Shown in pieces: positions 16,783-26,200 of a DNA stretch of 64,000 bases (positions within the stretch are counted from its first letter, which is position 1; every line of letters starts with the position of its first letter). A program made the translations under genes and the position numbers. The notes beneath the pieces were generated by a model. It ran no database searches. It saw nothing but the letters and a program-made list of their open reading frames with translations, and was not told the origin of the DNA. The stretch spans positions 124,001-188,000 of the forward strand of contig JADFZW010000003.1 of the NCBI GenBank assembly GCA_015232355.1. Direction: 5' to 3'. The stretch is from Oligoflexia bacterium. GTDB lineage: Bacteria; Bdellovibrionota; Bacteriovoracia; Bacteriovoracales; Bacteriovoracaceae.

Positions 16783-18048
16783 ATGCTTGATTTTGTATTT
16801 CATAATCCAGTTAGAATTCATTTTGGTAAGGGACAAATGGTTAAAATTTGCGATGAGATTGAAGATGGAAAAAATATTTTAATTACCTATGGAGATGGAA
16901 GTATAAAACAAAATGGAGTCTACCAAGAGGTAATGTCACTATTAACTGATAAGGCAAAATCTCTAGGGAAAAAATATAATGTCTTTGAGTTTTCTGGAAT
17001 TGCCTCTAATCCATCATATGAACATTTAATGACTGGTTTAGAGATAATTAAGAGTAAGAAAATAGATTTTTTATTGGCCGTGGGTGGAGGATCAGTAATT
17101 GATGGAACAAAATTTTTAGCTGCAGCTGCATTTTATAGTAAAGGAAAAGATCCGTGGGAGATTGTTTTAAAGAGAGGAAGAGGAGTAGAGCGTGCGCTAC
17201 CGATAGGAACAGTGTTAACTTTGCCAGCGACTGGTTCTGAAATGAATGGCAATGCAGTGATTAGCAAAAAGAGCTCAAAAGAAAAATTAGCATTTTATAG
17301 TCCTCATGTTTATCCAAAGTTTTCTATTCTTGATCCAACGACAACATTTAGTTTACCCAAAAATCAAATCGCGAATGGGATAGTTGATTCCTTTATACAT
17401 GTGATGGAACAATATTTGACTTATTCAGTGAACTCACCAATTCAAGATCGTTTTGCTGAGGGGATTTTATTAACTTTGATTGAAGAGGGAACAAAAATCT
17501 TTAAAGATAAAGATAAAGATAAAGATAAAGATAAAGATAATTTGTCGGAAAATTATATTAGAGATTACAATGTTCGCGCCAACATTATGTGGGCGGCAAC
17601 ATGCTCTTTAAATAATTTAATCGGAGTGGGCGTTCCTCAAGATTGGAGTACTCATTTAATAGGTCATGAGTTGACCGCTGAATATGGACTTGCACATGCA
17701 GAGACACTAGCGATAATATTTCCTTCACTTATGCATGTGATGAGAGAAGGCAAGAGTGAAAAATTACTTCAATATGCAAGCAGAGTTTGGAAAATTGAGA
17801 ATGAGAATGAGAATGAGAATGAGAATGAGAACGAAAATGAAAATAAAATTATTGATTTAGCAATTGGAAAGACTCGAGAGTTTTTTGAGATGTTGGGTGT
17901 GAAAATTAATTTAAGCGATTATGGAATAGGTGAAGAGGCAGTCAATAAAATTCTCGGTCGTCTGGAAAAACATAATCTAATAAAAATAGGAGAGAGAGGA
18001 GATTTGACGTTAGAGAAGAGTAGAGAGATTTTAAGAAATTCCCTATAA
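16783..18048 (+). CDS. Iron-containing alcohol dehydrogenase (butanol dehydrogenase-like)
   Basis: 421 residues from the ATG after ATAGGAG; a TTG at 16765 is upstream of that site. The NAD(P) motif 'AVGGGSVIDGTKF' and 'LPATGSEMNGNAVI' are group III ADH signatures. Metal ligands include D and H in 'IANGIVDSFIHVMEQY' and later His in 'HLIGHELTAEYGLAHAETLAII'. The 'FVFHNPVRIHFGKGQ' start is typical of BdhA/YqhD-type enzymes reducing aldehydes with NAD(P)H. Two perfect hexanucleotide arrays insert KDKD and NENE runs into the helical C-terminal domain. The gene lies downstream of the FNR-type regulator, suggesting oxygen control. Confidence 0.85.
   Translation: MLDFVFHNPVRIHFGKGQMVKICDEIEDGKNILITYGDGSIKQNGVYQEVMSLLTDKAKSLGKKYNVFEFSGIASNPSYEHLMTGLEIIKSKKIDFLLAVGGGSVIDGTKFLAAAAFYSKGKDPWEIVLKRGRGVERALPIGTVLTLPATGSEMNGNAVISKKSSKEKLAFYSPHVYPKFSILDPTTTFSLPKNQIANGIVDSFIHVMEQYLTYSVNSPIQDRFAEGILLTLIEEGTKIFKDKDKDKDKDKDNLSENYIRDYNVRANIMWAATCSLNNLIGVGVPQDWSTHLIGHELTAEYGLAHAETLAIIFPSLMHVMREGKSEKLLQYASRVWKIENENENENENENENENKIIDLAIGKTREFFEMLGVKINLSDYGIGEEAVNKILGRLEKHNLIKIGERGDLTLEKSREILRNSL
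17503..17538 (+). repeat. In-frame hexamer repeat AAAGAT x6
   Basis: Six perfect copies encoding alternating Lys-Asp within the alcohol dehydrogenase, between helices of the metal-binding domain. Slippage would change loop length without a frameshift. Confidence 0.9.
17797..17844 (+). repeat. In-frame hexamer repeat GAGAAT x8 (last three degenerate)
   Basis: Five perfect and three variant copies encoding alternating Glu-Asn in the same alcohol dehydrogenase gene, 260 bp after the first array. Confidence 0.9.
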
Positions 18049-18056
18049 GTAGATTT

Positions 18057-19244
18057 ATGATTTATCTAGATCACGCGGCCAGTACTCCAATAATATATTC
18101 AGCACTTAAGGTTTATAATAAATCTTTAGTTGAAGATTATGCTAATTCTTCATCTAAGCATTTATTAGGGGCAAATCTTAATAAGAGAGTTGAGGAGGTT
18201 AGAAAATATTTTTTAAGTGAAGTGCATGCTAATGCCAATGGCAATGGCAATGCTAATTACTCTCTGATATTTACCTCATCTGCAACTGAATCTAATAATA
18301 TGATAATAAATTCTTTGGATAAAAATGGATTTATTAAAGAAGGAGAGGGAAATATTGTTTATTATTCGAAGGCAGATCATCCAAGCATAACGGCCGCCAT
18401 AACAAATATTTTTGGTAAAAAATGTGATTGTGATTTTAGAGATATCTCTTCTTTTGTTGATGAAGATGCAGATAAAATAAAATTAGTGATTTTATCACAA
18501 GTAAATAATCATAGTGGTAAATTCACCGATGTTTGTGATGCTACAAGAAAGATAAAAAAAATTAATCCCAATGTCTTTATTCATGTTGATGCCGCTCAGG
18601 GATTTGGAAAATTTAAATTGGATTTATCAGATGGAAATATTGATAGTGTAACAACATCATCGCACAAGATGGGTGGCCCCAAAGGAGTGGCACTTCTTTA
18701 TTATCAAAAAAAATTTCAAAAAAAAACATCATTACCGCTTTGGCCACTCCTCTGGGGTGGAGAACAGGAAAGTGGTTATAGATCATCAAGTGTGAATGCA
18801 CCGGCAATATTTTCATTTCAAGAGGCATATAAGTGGGCCAAACAAAATATGCAAACAAACTATGATAATATTTATAAAATTAATTTGGCAGTTAGGAAAT
18901 CTCTAAGTGAGAATAGGATTAAATTTCCATTACAATTTCCATTTGCATTGTCGGAGTGTAGTCCATATATTTTGACAATGATTGCTCCAAATGTTCCTGC
19001 AGATATTTTGCAGCGACACTTAGAGGAAAAAAATATCTTTGTCTCTACTACATCAGCATGCTCATCAAAAAAGAAGTCATCAGATGAGAGTCAGAAATTG
19101 CTCTACAATTCTTTGAATATACCTTTAGCATTTCATAAAAATGTGTTAAGGGTTTCCTTTGGGTTCACCACTACTGAAAGTGAGGTCGATCAATTTATAA
19201 ATGATTTTAATCAAATCTATAATGATTTGCTGAAGATTTTTTAA
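18057..19244 (+). CDS. Cysteine desulfurase (NifS/IscS-like), probable sulfur donor for ThiI
   Basis: 395 residues. PLP fold-type I with 'YLDHAASTP' at the start, 'TSSATESNN', 'HVDAAQGFGK' (PLP Asp/Gln), 'TTSSHKMGGPKG' (Schiff-base Lys) and the catalytic Cys in 'STTSACSSKKK'. It releases sulfur from cysteine as an enzyme persulfide. It begins 8 bp after the dehydrogenase gene and lies 16 bp before thiI. A dedicated desulfurase-ThiI pair like B. subtilis NifZ-ThiI is therefore likely, for tRNA 4-thiouridine. A short Asn-Ala/Gly repeat is inserted near residue 60. Confidence 0.85.
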   Translation: MIYLDHAASTPIIYSALKVYNKSLVEDYANSSSKHLLGANLNKRVEEVRKYFLSEVHANANGNGNANYSLIFTSSATESNNMIINSLDKNGFIKEGEGNIVYYSKADHPSITAAITNIFGKKCDCDFRDISSFVDEDADKIKLVILSQVNNHSGKFTDVCDATRKIKKINPNVFIHVDAAQGFGKFKLDLSDGNIDSVTTSSHKMGGPKGVALLYYQKKFQKKTSLPLWPLLWGGEQESGYRSSSVNAPAIFSFQEAYKWAKQNMQTNYDNIYKINLAVRKSLSENRIKFPLQFPFALSECSPYILTMIAPNVPADILQRHLEEKNIFVSTTSACSSKKKSSDESQKLLYNSLNIPLAFHKNVLRVSFGFTTTESEVDQFINDFNQIYNDLLKIF

Positions 19245-19260
19245 TTTAGAAGAATATTTT

Positions 19261-20559
19261 ATGTATAAAATTTTAATGGTTAATGTTGATGAGATTTGTC
19301 TTAAGGGACGTAATCGAGATACTTTTTGGAATAAGTTGGATGCTCACATCCGCTCAGTGCTTAAGGTATATCAGTTCTCTCCGACATCAAAATACAAATG
19401 CTATCGTGATGACTTGAGATATATAATTGAAATTTTCGGTGATGATTATTTTAATCAAAATACATTGGATGCATTAGTTAAGATTCCTGGCATATATTCT
19501 ATTTTGTTGGCCCGTAAAACAGCATTGGATTTTGAAAAATTAGTGCAAGAAGTTTTTGTTGAGTTGGATGAGTTGAAGGAGAAGGGATTATTTGGTCAAA
19601 AAATTAAAACTTTTAAGGTAAACACAAAACGTGCTTATAAGCGATTTTCCATGGACAGTAATGGAATCTCAAGAGAGCTAGGACACTTGATCTTAGAGAG
19701 ATATAACAGCAAATCAGAGGTTATAAAGGTCGACTTACATAATCCAGAGTTAGTAATTCTAGTGCGAGTTTTAAGTGGTGGAATATATTTTTCTACAAAG
19801 ACACTTTATGGAATAGGAGGATTACCAACTGGAGTAAGTGGAAGAGTACTAACGCTACTCTCTGGGGGCTTTGATTCGCCAGTTGCAAGTTATTTGATGT
19901 TCAAGAGAGGGATTGAACAAAGTTTTATTTTTTTTCATGCTTACCCTTTTGTGGCCAATGAAGTTGTAGATAAAGTGATAGAGATTGTGAAAAAATTAGC
20001 GCCCTATCAGAGTAGAAGTATACTTTACGTTGTGCCCTTTGGAGATATTCAAGGATCGATCGCAAAGATATGTAAACCTGAATATAGAACCATGCTCTTT
20101 CGTCGCTATATGATTGAGTGTGCAACTATTTTAGCAAGAGAGATTGAAGCAGAAGCACTTGTAACCGGCGATTCAATTGGGCAAGTTGCAAGTCAAACAC
20201 TATCTAATTTAGCACTAATTGATAGAGGTAGTGAGATCTCAATTTTTCGACCACTCATCGGATTTAATAAATTAGAGATTATTAATCTAGCAAGAAAGAT
20301 TGGAACATTTGATATTTCAGTTATTCCTCAAGATGATGCTTGCACTTTGCTCGCATACAAACATCCAGTTACAAAACCATACAGAGATTATTGGGACAAA
20401 TTTAATTCCAGTACCGAAGATGAGATGAATGTAAAATTAAAAGAGTGCTTGCAAAATTCACGAATTATGAGAGTGGATTGGAGAGGGAATGTATATAATG
20501 TAAATAATGTCAATTGTTCGAACGTTGCCGAGACCATAATACAAGAAAAATTAAAATGA
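19261..20559 (+). CDS. thiI: tRNA 4-thiouridine synthase ThiI (no rhodanese domain)
   Basis: 432 residues. The N-terminal ferredoxin-like/THUMP region ('NVDEICLKGRNRDTFW' and 'VDLHNPELVILVRV') leads to a PP-loop ATPase with 'LLSGGFDSPVASYL', then 'GDSIGQVASQT' and 'IPQDDACTLLAYKHPVTKP' with the conserved Cys. It adenylates U8 of tRNA and inserts sulfur. The C-terminal rhodanese domain of E. coli ThiI is absent, as in Bacillus-type enzymes, so thiazole synthesis is not implied. The 3' end overlaps the convergent membrane-protein gene by 50 bp. The last ~20 residues carry an Asn/Val repeat and may be a recent extension. Confidence 0.9.
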   Translation: MYKILMVNVDEICLKGRNRDTFWNKLDAHIRSVLKVYQFSPTSKYKCYRDDLRYIIEIFGDDYFNQNTLDALVKIPGIYSILLARKTALDFEKLVQEVFVELDELKEKGLFGQKIKTFKVNTKRAYKRFSMDSNGISRELGHLILERYNSKSEVIKVDLHNPELVILVRVLSGGIYFSTKTLYGIGGLPTGVSGRVLTLLSGGFDSPVASYLMFKRGIEQSFIFFHAYPFVANEVVDKVIEIVKKLAPYQSRSILYVVPFGDIQGSIAKICKPEYRTMLFRRYMIECATILAREIEAEALVTGDSIGQVASQTLSNLALIDRGSEISIFRPLIGFNKLEIINLARKIGTFDISVIPQDDACTLLAYKHPVTKPYRDYWDKFNSSTEDEMNVKLKECLQNSRIMRVDWRGNVYNVNNVNCSNVAETIIQEKLK

Positions 20560-23071
20560 AATAAAGAAAGTAAAAAGAGGATATTATGGTTCGAGGGTAG
20601 TAAGCATTATCAAGAAACATTATCTGAAATAAAAATCCTCCCATATAGCTCATTAGTGCAAGAAAATATAATTTCATGAGTGGTGTTTTGTTTGTTTTGT
20701 CTTTTTTATTTGAGATGAATAAAGTGAAGAGTAAGTAAATAAAAAAGAAAATAAATAGTGCTGTGATAATTATCGATGGGTAATCAGGGAAAAATGTATT
20801 GCCGGCCTTGAAGATAGAAAGAACAGAGAAGCTGTCAGTTCTCACTGAAGAGTTTTGATTAATATACATTCCGAGTGAGTTATAGATATCTACGTTTAGA
20901 AATGAATGGAGAAACATTACGATTATTCCTAAGATGATGGGGATTATAAAGAGAATGCTGTTTTTGATCATTGTTTTTAGGGGGTAAATAAGCGCAAATG
21001 CTCCAATGAAAAAGAGAAAAAGTGAGAGGGTGTTGGTGCGAGAGAGAAACACTAAAGCAAACATGATTCCAAGAATTATAGGAATTGTTGTGGTTTTGCT
21101 GTGATTGTCGTTTTGATAATCGTTTGGAGAATCATAATTCAAACAAAGTGGGAGTAGCATTACTAAACTGTAGATTGCTAAAATCCAGGCAATTCCCTCT
21201 GAAAAGAGGAAGAAGATCCAGGTAAAACTGTAACTGAGATATGTGGTTAAAAAAGCAATAGAGCTGATGATTATTGTTAATGAGGTTATCAGTGCAGTGA
21301 TTGAAGTGGTGGATTTTTTTAATGATGATCCAAACAAAGCAATTATTTGTGGTAATACACATATAGGTAAAAATCCTAACATCATCATAAAAATTTGAAA
21401 GTAAGTGTCTCCGTCACCAAAGATAAAATATGATAATCCTCTGAAGTAGATATAAAATGGTTTTGTAAAGGCCATGCCATAATATACACAAGGAGTGAGT
21501 ATGTTTAAAAATAATTTACCCCAGTTAGCGTAAGTAATATTATCATCGCCTGGGTTAAATAAAAATGGTTGATCAAATTTGGGCATAAGTTTATTTGCAA
21601 CGAAGAGATAGTAAAGCAAAATCAGAATGGAAGGAATAAGTATCAGTGAATAAGTGTATTTATTAAATAGTGCTGAAGTAATTTGTTGTGCCCTTGTGAA
21701 GAGAATAGGAATAGTGGCCAGAATAATTAAGAGTGAGCTTTTGCTGTAGAGAAATGCAAAGAGTGGATGTGGCACTCGGGTCGTTGGCAGATAAAAACAA
21801 ACGAAGAGAGAGAGTAGTAATAGGATGACAATTTTTATGATGGTTATTGGACGAATATTATTTAAGGAGGGCCGTATGGAGATGAAATATTTTAAAAGAT
21901 TAGAGAGGAGAGTAAAGAGATAATATAAAAAATAAAGCGCAAAAATAGAGTAGAATATTTTTTCCAATAGACGTAAAAGGGTACTGAGAATAGGATTTGA
22001 TGAGGCAAAGATATCTTTGATAGATAAAAAGCTATAGGAATTTTTATGTTCATTTAAAACAGATGTTTCAAATAATGTATCTTTTTGTGCTAGAGTGAAC
22101 ATGGACATTGTTTTAAAGCATTCATCAATACTCGTGCGGCCACAGGAATAATTTTGATATTCAAAATAGGCATTGGAGAGTTGTTCCTTTTTTATATCAA
22201 ATTCTGCTGTTTTTTTGAGTGTTGTGAAGGGACCAGAAAATATTTCGCTATTGTTGTTGTTGTTATTGCTGTTGTTAATACCAATTTTTATTTGTCCAAT
22301 GTAGTTTATCTTGAAATGGATCTTATCAGTGCTTGTGTTTGTGTTTATTTTATCTGCAAGCTCATTTGGGAATGTAAATTTGGCGTTGAATGGATTCGAA
22401 TTATTTTTTCTGAAATTAACTTGGTTATACTGTGGTAACTGTCCTTCTTTGATGGCGTAGATATTAAAGAAGCGATGGTTTAACATTCCTAATCGCCAAG
22501 ATTTATTTCCACCAAATGAGATTTCTTCTTCATAGCGACTAAAATCATTATTGCTAATTTCTTCGAGTGATGATGGAGTGGATCCTTTATCTTTATTAGA
22601 AAATTGCAATGGTGCTTCGACTGAGAATGCGCATTGAGAGTGAAGAGAGTGAAGAGAGTGAAGAGGGTCAATTCCTGAAGATTGATTTTTGGGATCGTGG
22701 ACATTTATTTCTGGTAATGAAAGGCAAACTTTAAAATTTGAACTTAAAGGATTTGATACTCTAAAGATAATAAGAGTTATTCCAATGATGATCTGAAATA
22801 AAAATAGGTATTTGGTTATTGGGATAATTTTTGCATTTTCTTGAATGCATTCTTTTGTTTTTAGCGTGAATTTTAAATATTTATTAAAGAGATAAAGCAA
22901 AAAGAAACCGCAAATAAAAATAAAAATTGCTGCTTCGGGTTTTTTATTTAAAGGGATGCCGTTAAAGATCAGAGGAAGTGATGTGGGAATTAATATATTG
23001 AGTAAAAATAGAGTTGAGAGAATGAATTTTTTCATATTCTTCATATTCTTCATATTCTTCATATTATTCAT
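20510..23071 (-). CDS. Large multi-pass membrane protein, GT-C glycosyltransferase-like
   Basis: 853 residues. Three N-terminal membrane helices, a ~200-residue extracytoplasmic beta-rich domain (with cysteines), then about ten more helices. 'NPGDDNITYANWGKL' in the loop before the later helices resembles the acidic first-loop motif of GT-C enzymes, which use lipid-linked sugars. AAGGAT precedes the start. It is divergently placed from arnT, so a glycan or lipid A modification role is plausible but unproven. Low-complexity inserts include a MKN repeat at the N-terminus, an HSL repeat and an Asn run. No family assigned with certainty. Confidence 0.5.
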   Translation of the reverse strand: MNNMKNMKNMKNMKKFILSTLFLLNILIPTSLPLIFNGIPLNKKPEAAIFIFICGFFLLYLFNKYLKFTLKTKECIQENAKIIPITKYLFLFQIIIGITLIIFRVSNPLSSNFKVCLSLPEINVHDPKNQSSGIDPLHSLHSLHSQCAFSVEAPLQFSNKDKGSTPSSLEEISNNDFSRYEEEISFGGNKSWRLGMLNHRFFNIYAIKEGQLPQYNQVNFRKNNSNPFNAKFTFPNELADKINTNTSTDKIHFKINYIGQIKIGINNSNNNNNNSEIFSGPFTTLKKTAEFDIKKEQLSNAYFEYQNYSCGRTSIDECFKTMSMFTLAQKDTLFETSVLNEHKNSYSFLSIKDIFASSNPILSTLLRLLEKIFYSIFALYFLYYLFTLLSNLLKYFISIRPSLNNIRPITIIKIVILLLLSLFVCFYLPTTRVPHPLFAFLYSKSSLLIILATIPILFTRAQQITSALFNKYTYSLILIPSILILLYYLFVANKLMPKFDQPFLFNPGDDNITYANWGKLFLNILTPCVYYGMAFTKPFYIYFRGLSYFIFGDGDTYFQIFMMMLGFLPICVLPQIIALFGSSLKKSTTSITALITSLTIIISSIAFLTTYLSYSFTWIFFLFSEGIAWILAIYSLVMLLPLCLNYDSPNDYQNDNHSKTTTIPIILGIMFALVFLSRTNTLSLFLFFIGAFALIYPLKTMIKNSILFIIPIILGIIVMFLHSFLNVDIYNSLGMYINQNSSVRTDSFSVLSIFKAGNTFFPDYPSIIITALFIFFFIYLLFTLFISNKKDKTNKTPLMKLYFLALMSYMGGFLFQIMFLDNAYYPRTIISSFYFLYFILIFLVLWSRQRSNN
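23029..23068 (-). repeat. 9-bp tandem repeat at the start of the membrane-protein gene
   Basis: CTTCATATT on the plus strand repeats about four times and encodes Met-Lys-Asn units at the very N-terminus. Each copy carries an alternative ATG, so repeat number changes the number of possible starts. Confidence 0.8.
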
Positions 23072-23204
23072 ATTAGATTTATCCTTCTAAATAACAGTAA
23101 CATAATGTATAGTCTGTAAAACTGTAACATAGAAATAGTATTTAAGCTGGCCCATATAAATATATAAGCATTTAAGATGAATTGTTTTGTTGGAAAAAAA
23201 AAGA

Positions 23205-24902
23205 ATGTCGGAAGTTAATCTATTAGAATCTAAATCACCATTTAAAACTCTGATCACTATTTTTGTCATTATTGTTATTTTATGTTTTTGGTTTCTTCCT
23301 CTCGATTATTGTAGTTTGATTAAACCTGATGAAGGACGATATGCAATTATTGCTCGAGAGATGGTAAGTAGTGGTGACTGGGTTGTTCCAAGATTAAATG
23401 GATATCAATACATTGAAAAACCACCGATGCATTATTGGATGACAGCGATCTCTTTTTCTTTATTTGGAGAACATGAGTGGAGTGCACGTATTTGGAGTGC
23501 GATCGCAGGGATGCTTGGAGTACTGATACTCTTTTGGAGTGCTAGAAAGATTTATTGTAAAGAGGTTGCACTCTATTCGGCGATGGTGCTTTTTAGTTCA
23601 ATCTTTTTTATAGGTCTCTCTAGAATTAATACAGTTGATATGGGACTGACGCTTTTTATGGAGATATCTCTGATGGCGCTGTTACTTTCTCAGAGAGAGG
23701 GCGCGACTAACAGAGAGAATCGTTATTACATGTATGTTGTATGGATTGGATTAGCGTTGGCCGTGTTGACTAAGGGACCGATGGGAATTATTCTTCCCGG
23801 TGGTGTTTTATTTTTTTATATTTTATTTGCAAGAAATTTTTCTATCTTAAAAAGACTTCATATTGGAGTGGGGTTGTTAATTTTTTGTGTAATAACTTTT
23901 CCCTGGTTTATATTGATATCAATGCGTAATTCGGAATTCTTAAGATTCTTTTTTATCAGAGAGCATGTTGAACGTTTTCTAACTAATACTCACAATCGAG
24001 ATGAGGTTTGGTGGTATCTTTTTCCTTTTGTCTTTTTAGGAATACTACCTTGGACTGGTCTGCTTATTACAGAATTAATACGATCGATACGATCGATACG
24101 ATTGAGACAGTTTAAATTTAAAAAGAGTAGCTTTGAGTTTAATCCAATTCTCTTATTACTTGTTTGGAGTTTTTTTATCTTTATATTTTTTTCTACATCA
24201 TCTTCTAAACTACCGACTTATGTTTTACCAATATACCCAGCGATGGCACTTTTGTTAGGTATAAGTTTAAAACGTTTGAGTAATAAACAATTTTTTTATC
24301 AGATGATTGTCATAGTTGTGGTGGCGCTTTTGGCCCTGATTTTCTCCCCTCAAATTGCTAATTATCCAGCTAAGTATACCACTCCACAAATTCTATATTA
24401 TAATTGGTCGAAGTGGTTGATAGGAGCGGCGGTGGTGTGGTTTGTGGGATCACTTATTGGCGTTTACTTTGCTTATTATAAGAGGAGATTTAAATCAGTT
24501 TTATTTCTTTCAATATTCTTTTTGGCCGCTGTACAAATTGCATTGTCAGGTTATGAGGAATTAGCACCTTCTTTTTCTAGCTCTTATGCTGCAAAAAAAA
24601 TTCTTACCCATGTAAGAAGTGATCGTTCTTTTTATTCAGTAAGAATGTATGATCATACTTTGCCTTTTTATATTAAACATCAGCTTACTCTTGTTGAATA
24701 TAAAGATGAAATGGCATTTGGAATAGATCAAGAACCACAAAAATGGGTTGAGAGTGTAGAAGAATTTAAAAGGCGTTGGGTGAAAGAATCTGGGGCGATG
24801 GCCTTAATGTCGGCCGGACTATATGAAGAATTAAAGAGAGAGTCGCTGCCGATGAAATTTATTTTTCAAGATAGTAGGCGTACAATAGTATTATCTCCAT
24901 AA
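23205..24902 (+). CDS. arnT: ArnT-like lipid A 4-amino-4-deoxy-L-arabinose transferase (GT83)
   Basis: 565 residues from the ATG; a TTG at 23187 is upstream, and neither has a clear ribosome site. About 12 membrane helices. The first periplasmic loop has the GT83 signature 'KPDEGRYAIIAREM' followed by 'GDWVVPRLNGYQYIEKPPM'. Downstream are 'LSRINTVDMGLTLFM' and 'LTKGPMGIILPGG'. ArnT moves aminoarabinose from undecaprenyl phosphate to lipid A at the outer face of the inner membrane, lowering surface charge and giving polymyxin resistance. The next gene, arnB, is 28 bp downstream, and the rest of the pathway converges on it. A short Arg-Ser-Ile repeat sits in a loop. Confidence 0.88.
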   Translation: MSEVNLLESKSPFKTLITIFVIIVILCFWFLPLDYCSLIKPDEGRYAIIAREMVSSGDWVVPRLNGYQYIEKPPMHYWMTAISFSLFGEHEWSARIWSAIAGMLGVLILFWSARKIYCKEVALYSAMVLFSSIFFIGLSRINTVDMGLTLFMEISLMALLLSQREGATNRENRYYMYVVWIGLALAVLTKGPMGIILPGGVLFFYILFARNFSILKRLHIGVGLLIFCVITFPWFILISMRNSEFLRFFFIREHVERFLTNTHNRDEVWWYLFPFVFLGILPWTGLLITELIRSIRSIRLRQFKFKKSSFEFNPILLLLVWSFFIFIFFSTSSSKLPTYVLPIYPAMALLLGISLKRLSNKQFFYQMIVIVVVALLALIFSPQIANYPAKYTTPQILYYNWSKWLIGAAVVWFVGSLIGVYFAYYKRRFKSVLFLSIFFLAAVQIALSGYEELAPSFSSSYAAKKILTHVRSDRSFYSVRMYDHTLPFYIKHQLTLVEYKDEMAFGIDQEPQKWVESVEEFKRRWVKESGAMALMSAGLYEELKRESLPMKFIFQDSRRTIVLSP

Positions 24903-24930
24903 TTTAAAATCTTGAGGAGGACATTTAGAT

Positions 24931-26178
24931 ATGCAATTAAAAAATGAATTGACTAATAAATTGACTAATAAATTGACTAATAAATTGACTGAAGAGATGC
25001 AACCACTAAGCTTTTTACCATTTACTAGACCAACCATTGATGAAGAGACAATTGCAGGAGTAACGGAAGTTCTTCGCTCCGGTTGGCTTGCAACTGGGCC
25101 GCAAGTAAAATCATTTGAGGAATCATTATCAGATTATTTAGGTGGAAATCGTATTGTTAAATCTTTTACTTCTGCAACTGCAGGATTAGAGATAGCATTA
25201 CATATTTGTGGTATTGGACCTGGAGATGAGGTAATAACACCAGCGCTTAGTTTTGTAGCGACTTCGAATGTAATTATGAGAGTAGGTGCCAGACCTGTTT
25301 TTGTAGATGTTGATCTGGATACTCGTAATATGAGATTAGATGATATTCCAAAAGTTATAACAAAAAAAACAAAAGCAATAATGCCAGTACACTTTGCAGG
25401 TCGTCCGGTTGATATGGATAAGTTGTATGCTTATGCCAAAGAATATAATTTGCGAGTAATAGAAGATGCCGCTCATGCCATAGGATCTTGTTGGTGTGGA
25501 AAAAAAATTGGATCATTTGGTGATATAGTGGTTTTTAGTTTTCATGCAAATAAGAATATGACAACCATTGAGGGTGGAGCGATTACTTTACCTCATGATC
25601 GAAAAGATGAAGCAAAAAAAATTGAACTTCATCGCTGGCATGGAATAACTAAAAATGTAAATAACGATATGAATGTAGTGTTTGCTGGTGGAAAATCTAA
25701 TTTGTCGGATGTGGCGGCCAGAGTGGGAATAGGTCAACTTCGGCGTCTAGATGAGTTTAATAAAAAGAGAAGAGAGTTGGTAGATTATTATTATGAATTA
25801 TTGAGAGCAAATGAAAATCTTTTACTACCACTGTATCCTGAGCAATCACAATCAGTACAAGTAAGTGAACGAGAAGGACATAGCTGGCATATGTTTGCTC
25901 CTTTAATTAAATTTGAAAAATTAAATGCGTCTATTTCTAGAAGTAAATTTATTCTTGATATGCATATGAGAGGTATTGGAGTGGGAATTCATTATCCGGC
26001 CATACATTTATTTGAGCTGTACCTTAAGTTGGGAGAAAGATATAGAGAAGGATCATTCCCAAATGCAGAGAAAATTGGTCACAATACGGTTACATTACCA
26101 CTATTTCCAGCAATGGAGAGAAGTGATGTAGATAGAGTGTGTGATAATATGAATGAGTTGTTTAGCTTGTATATGTAA
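24931..26178 (+). CDS. arnB: ArnB-type UDP-4-keto-pentose aminotransferase (DegT/DnrJ family)
   Basis: 415 residues including an N-terminal repeat extension (about 25 residues before 'PLSFLPFTRPTIDEET'). A GAGGAGG site lies before the ATG. Sugar-aminotransferase motifs: 'VLRSGWLATGPQVKSFE', 'ITPALSFVATSN', 'IEDAAHAIGS', and 'VVFSFHANKNMTTIEGGAI' with the PLP Lys. ArnB transaminates UDP-4-keto-arabinose to UDP-4-amino-4-deoxy-L-arabinose. The neighbours support ArnB rather than another sugar aminotransferase. The 12-base repeats in the first codons encode Leu-Thr-Asn-Lys units absent from the usual family start. Confidence 0.88.
   Translation: MQLKNELTNKLTNKLTNKLTEEMQPLSFLPFTRPTIDEETIAGVTEVLRSGWLATGPQVKSFEESLSDYLGGNRIVKSFTSATAGLEIALHICGIGPGDEVITPALSFVATSNVIMRVGARPVFVDVDLDTRNMRLDDIPKVITKKTKAIMPVHFAGRPVDMDKLYAYAKEYNLRVIEDAAHAIGSCWCGKKIGSFGDIVVFSFHANKNMTTIEGGAITLPHDRKDEAKKIELHRWHGITKNVNNDMNVVFAGGKSNLSDVAARVGIGQLRRLDEFNKKRRELVDYYYELLRANENLLLPLYPEQSQSVQVSEREGHSWHMFAPLIKFEKLNASISRSKFILDMHMRGIGVGIHYPAIHLFELYLKLGERYREGSFPNAEKIGHNTVTLPLFPAMERSDVDRVCDNMNELFSLYM
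24947..24992 (+). repeat. 12-bp tandem repeat at the 5' end of arnB
   Basis: AATTGACTAATA occurs three times perfectly plus a partial fourth, within the first 25 codons. It keeps the frame and adds a charged N-terminal tail. Confidence 0.9.
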
Positions 26179-26200
26179 GCAACTAAAGCAACTAAAGCGA

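Noticed and set aside
17503..17844. CRISPR-like direct repeats
   Set aside because: The repeats are contiguous hexamers without spacers and encode protein in frame.
23187..23204. TTG start for arnT
   Set aside because: No ribosome site fits it better, and the ATG at 23205 is closer to the usual N-terminus. The choice remains uncertain.
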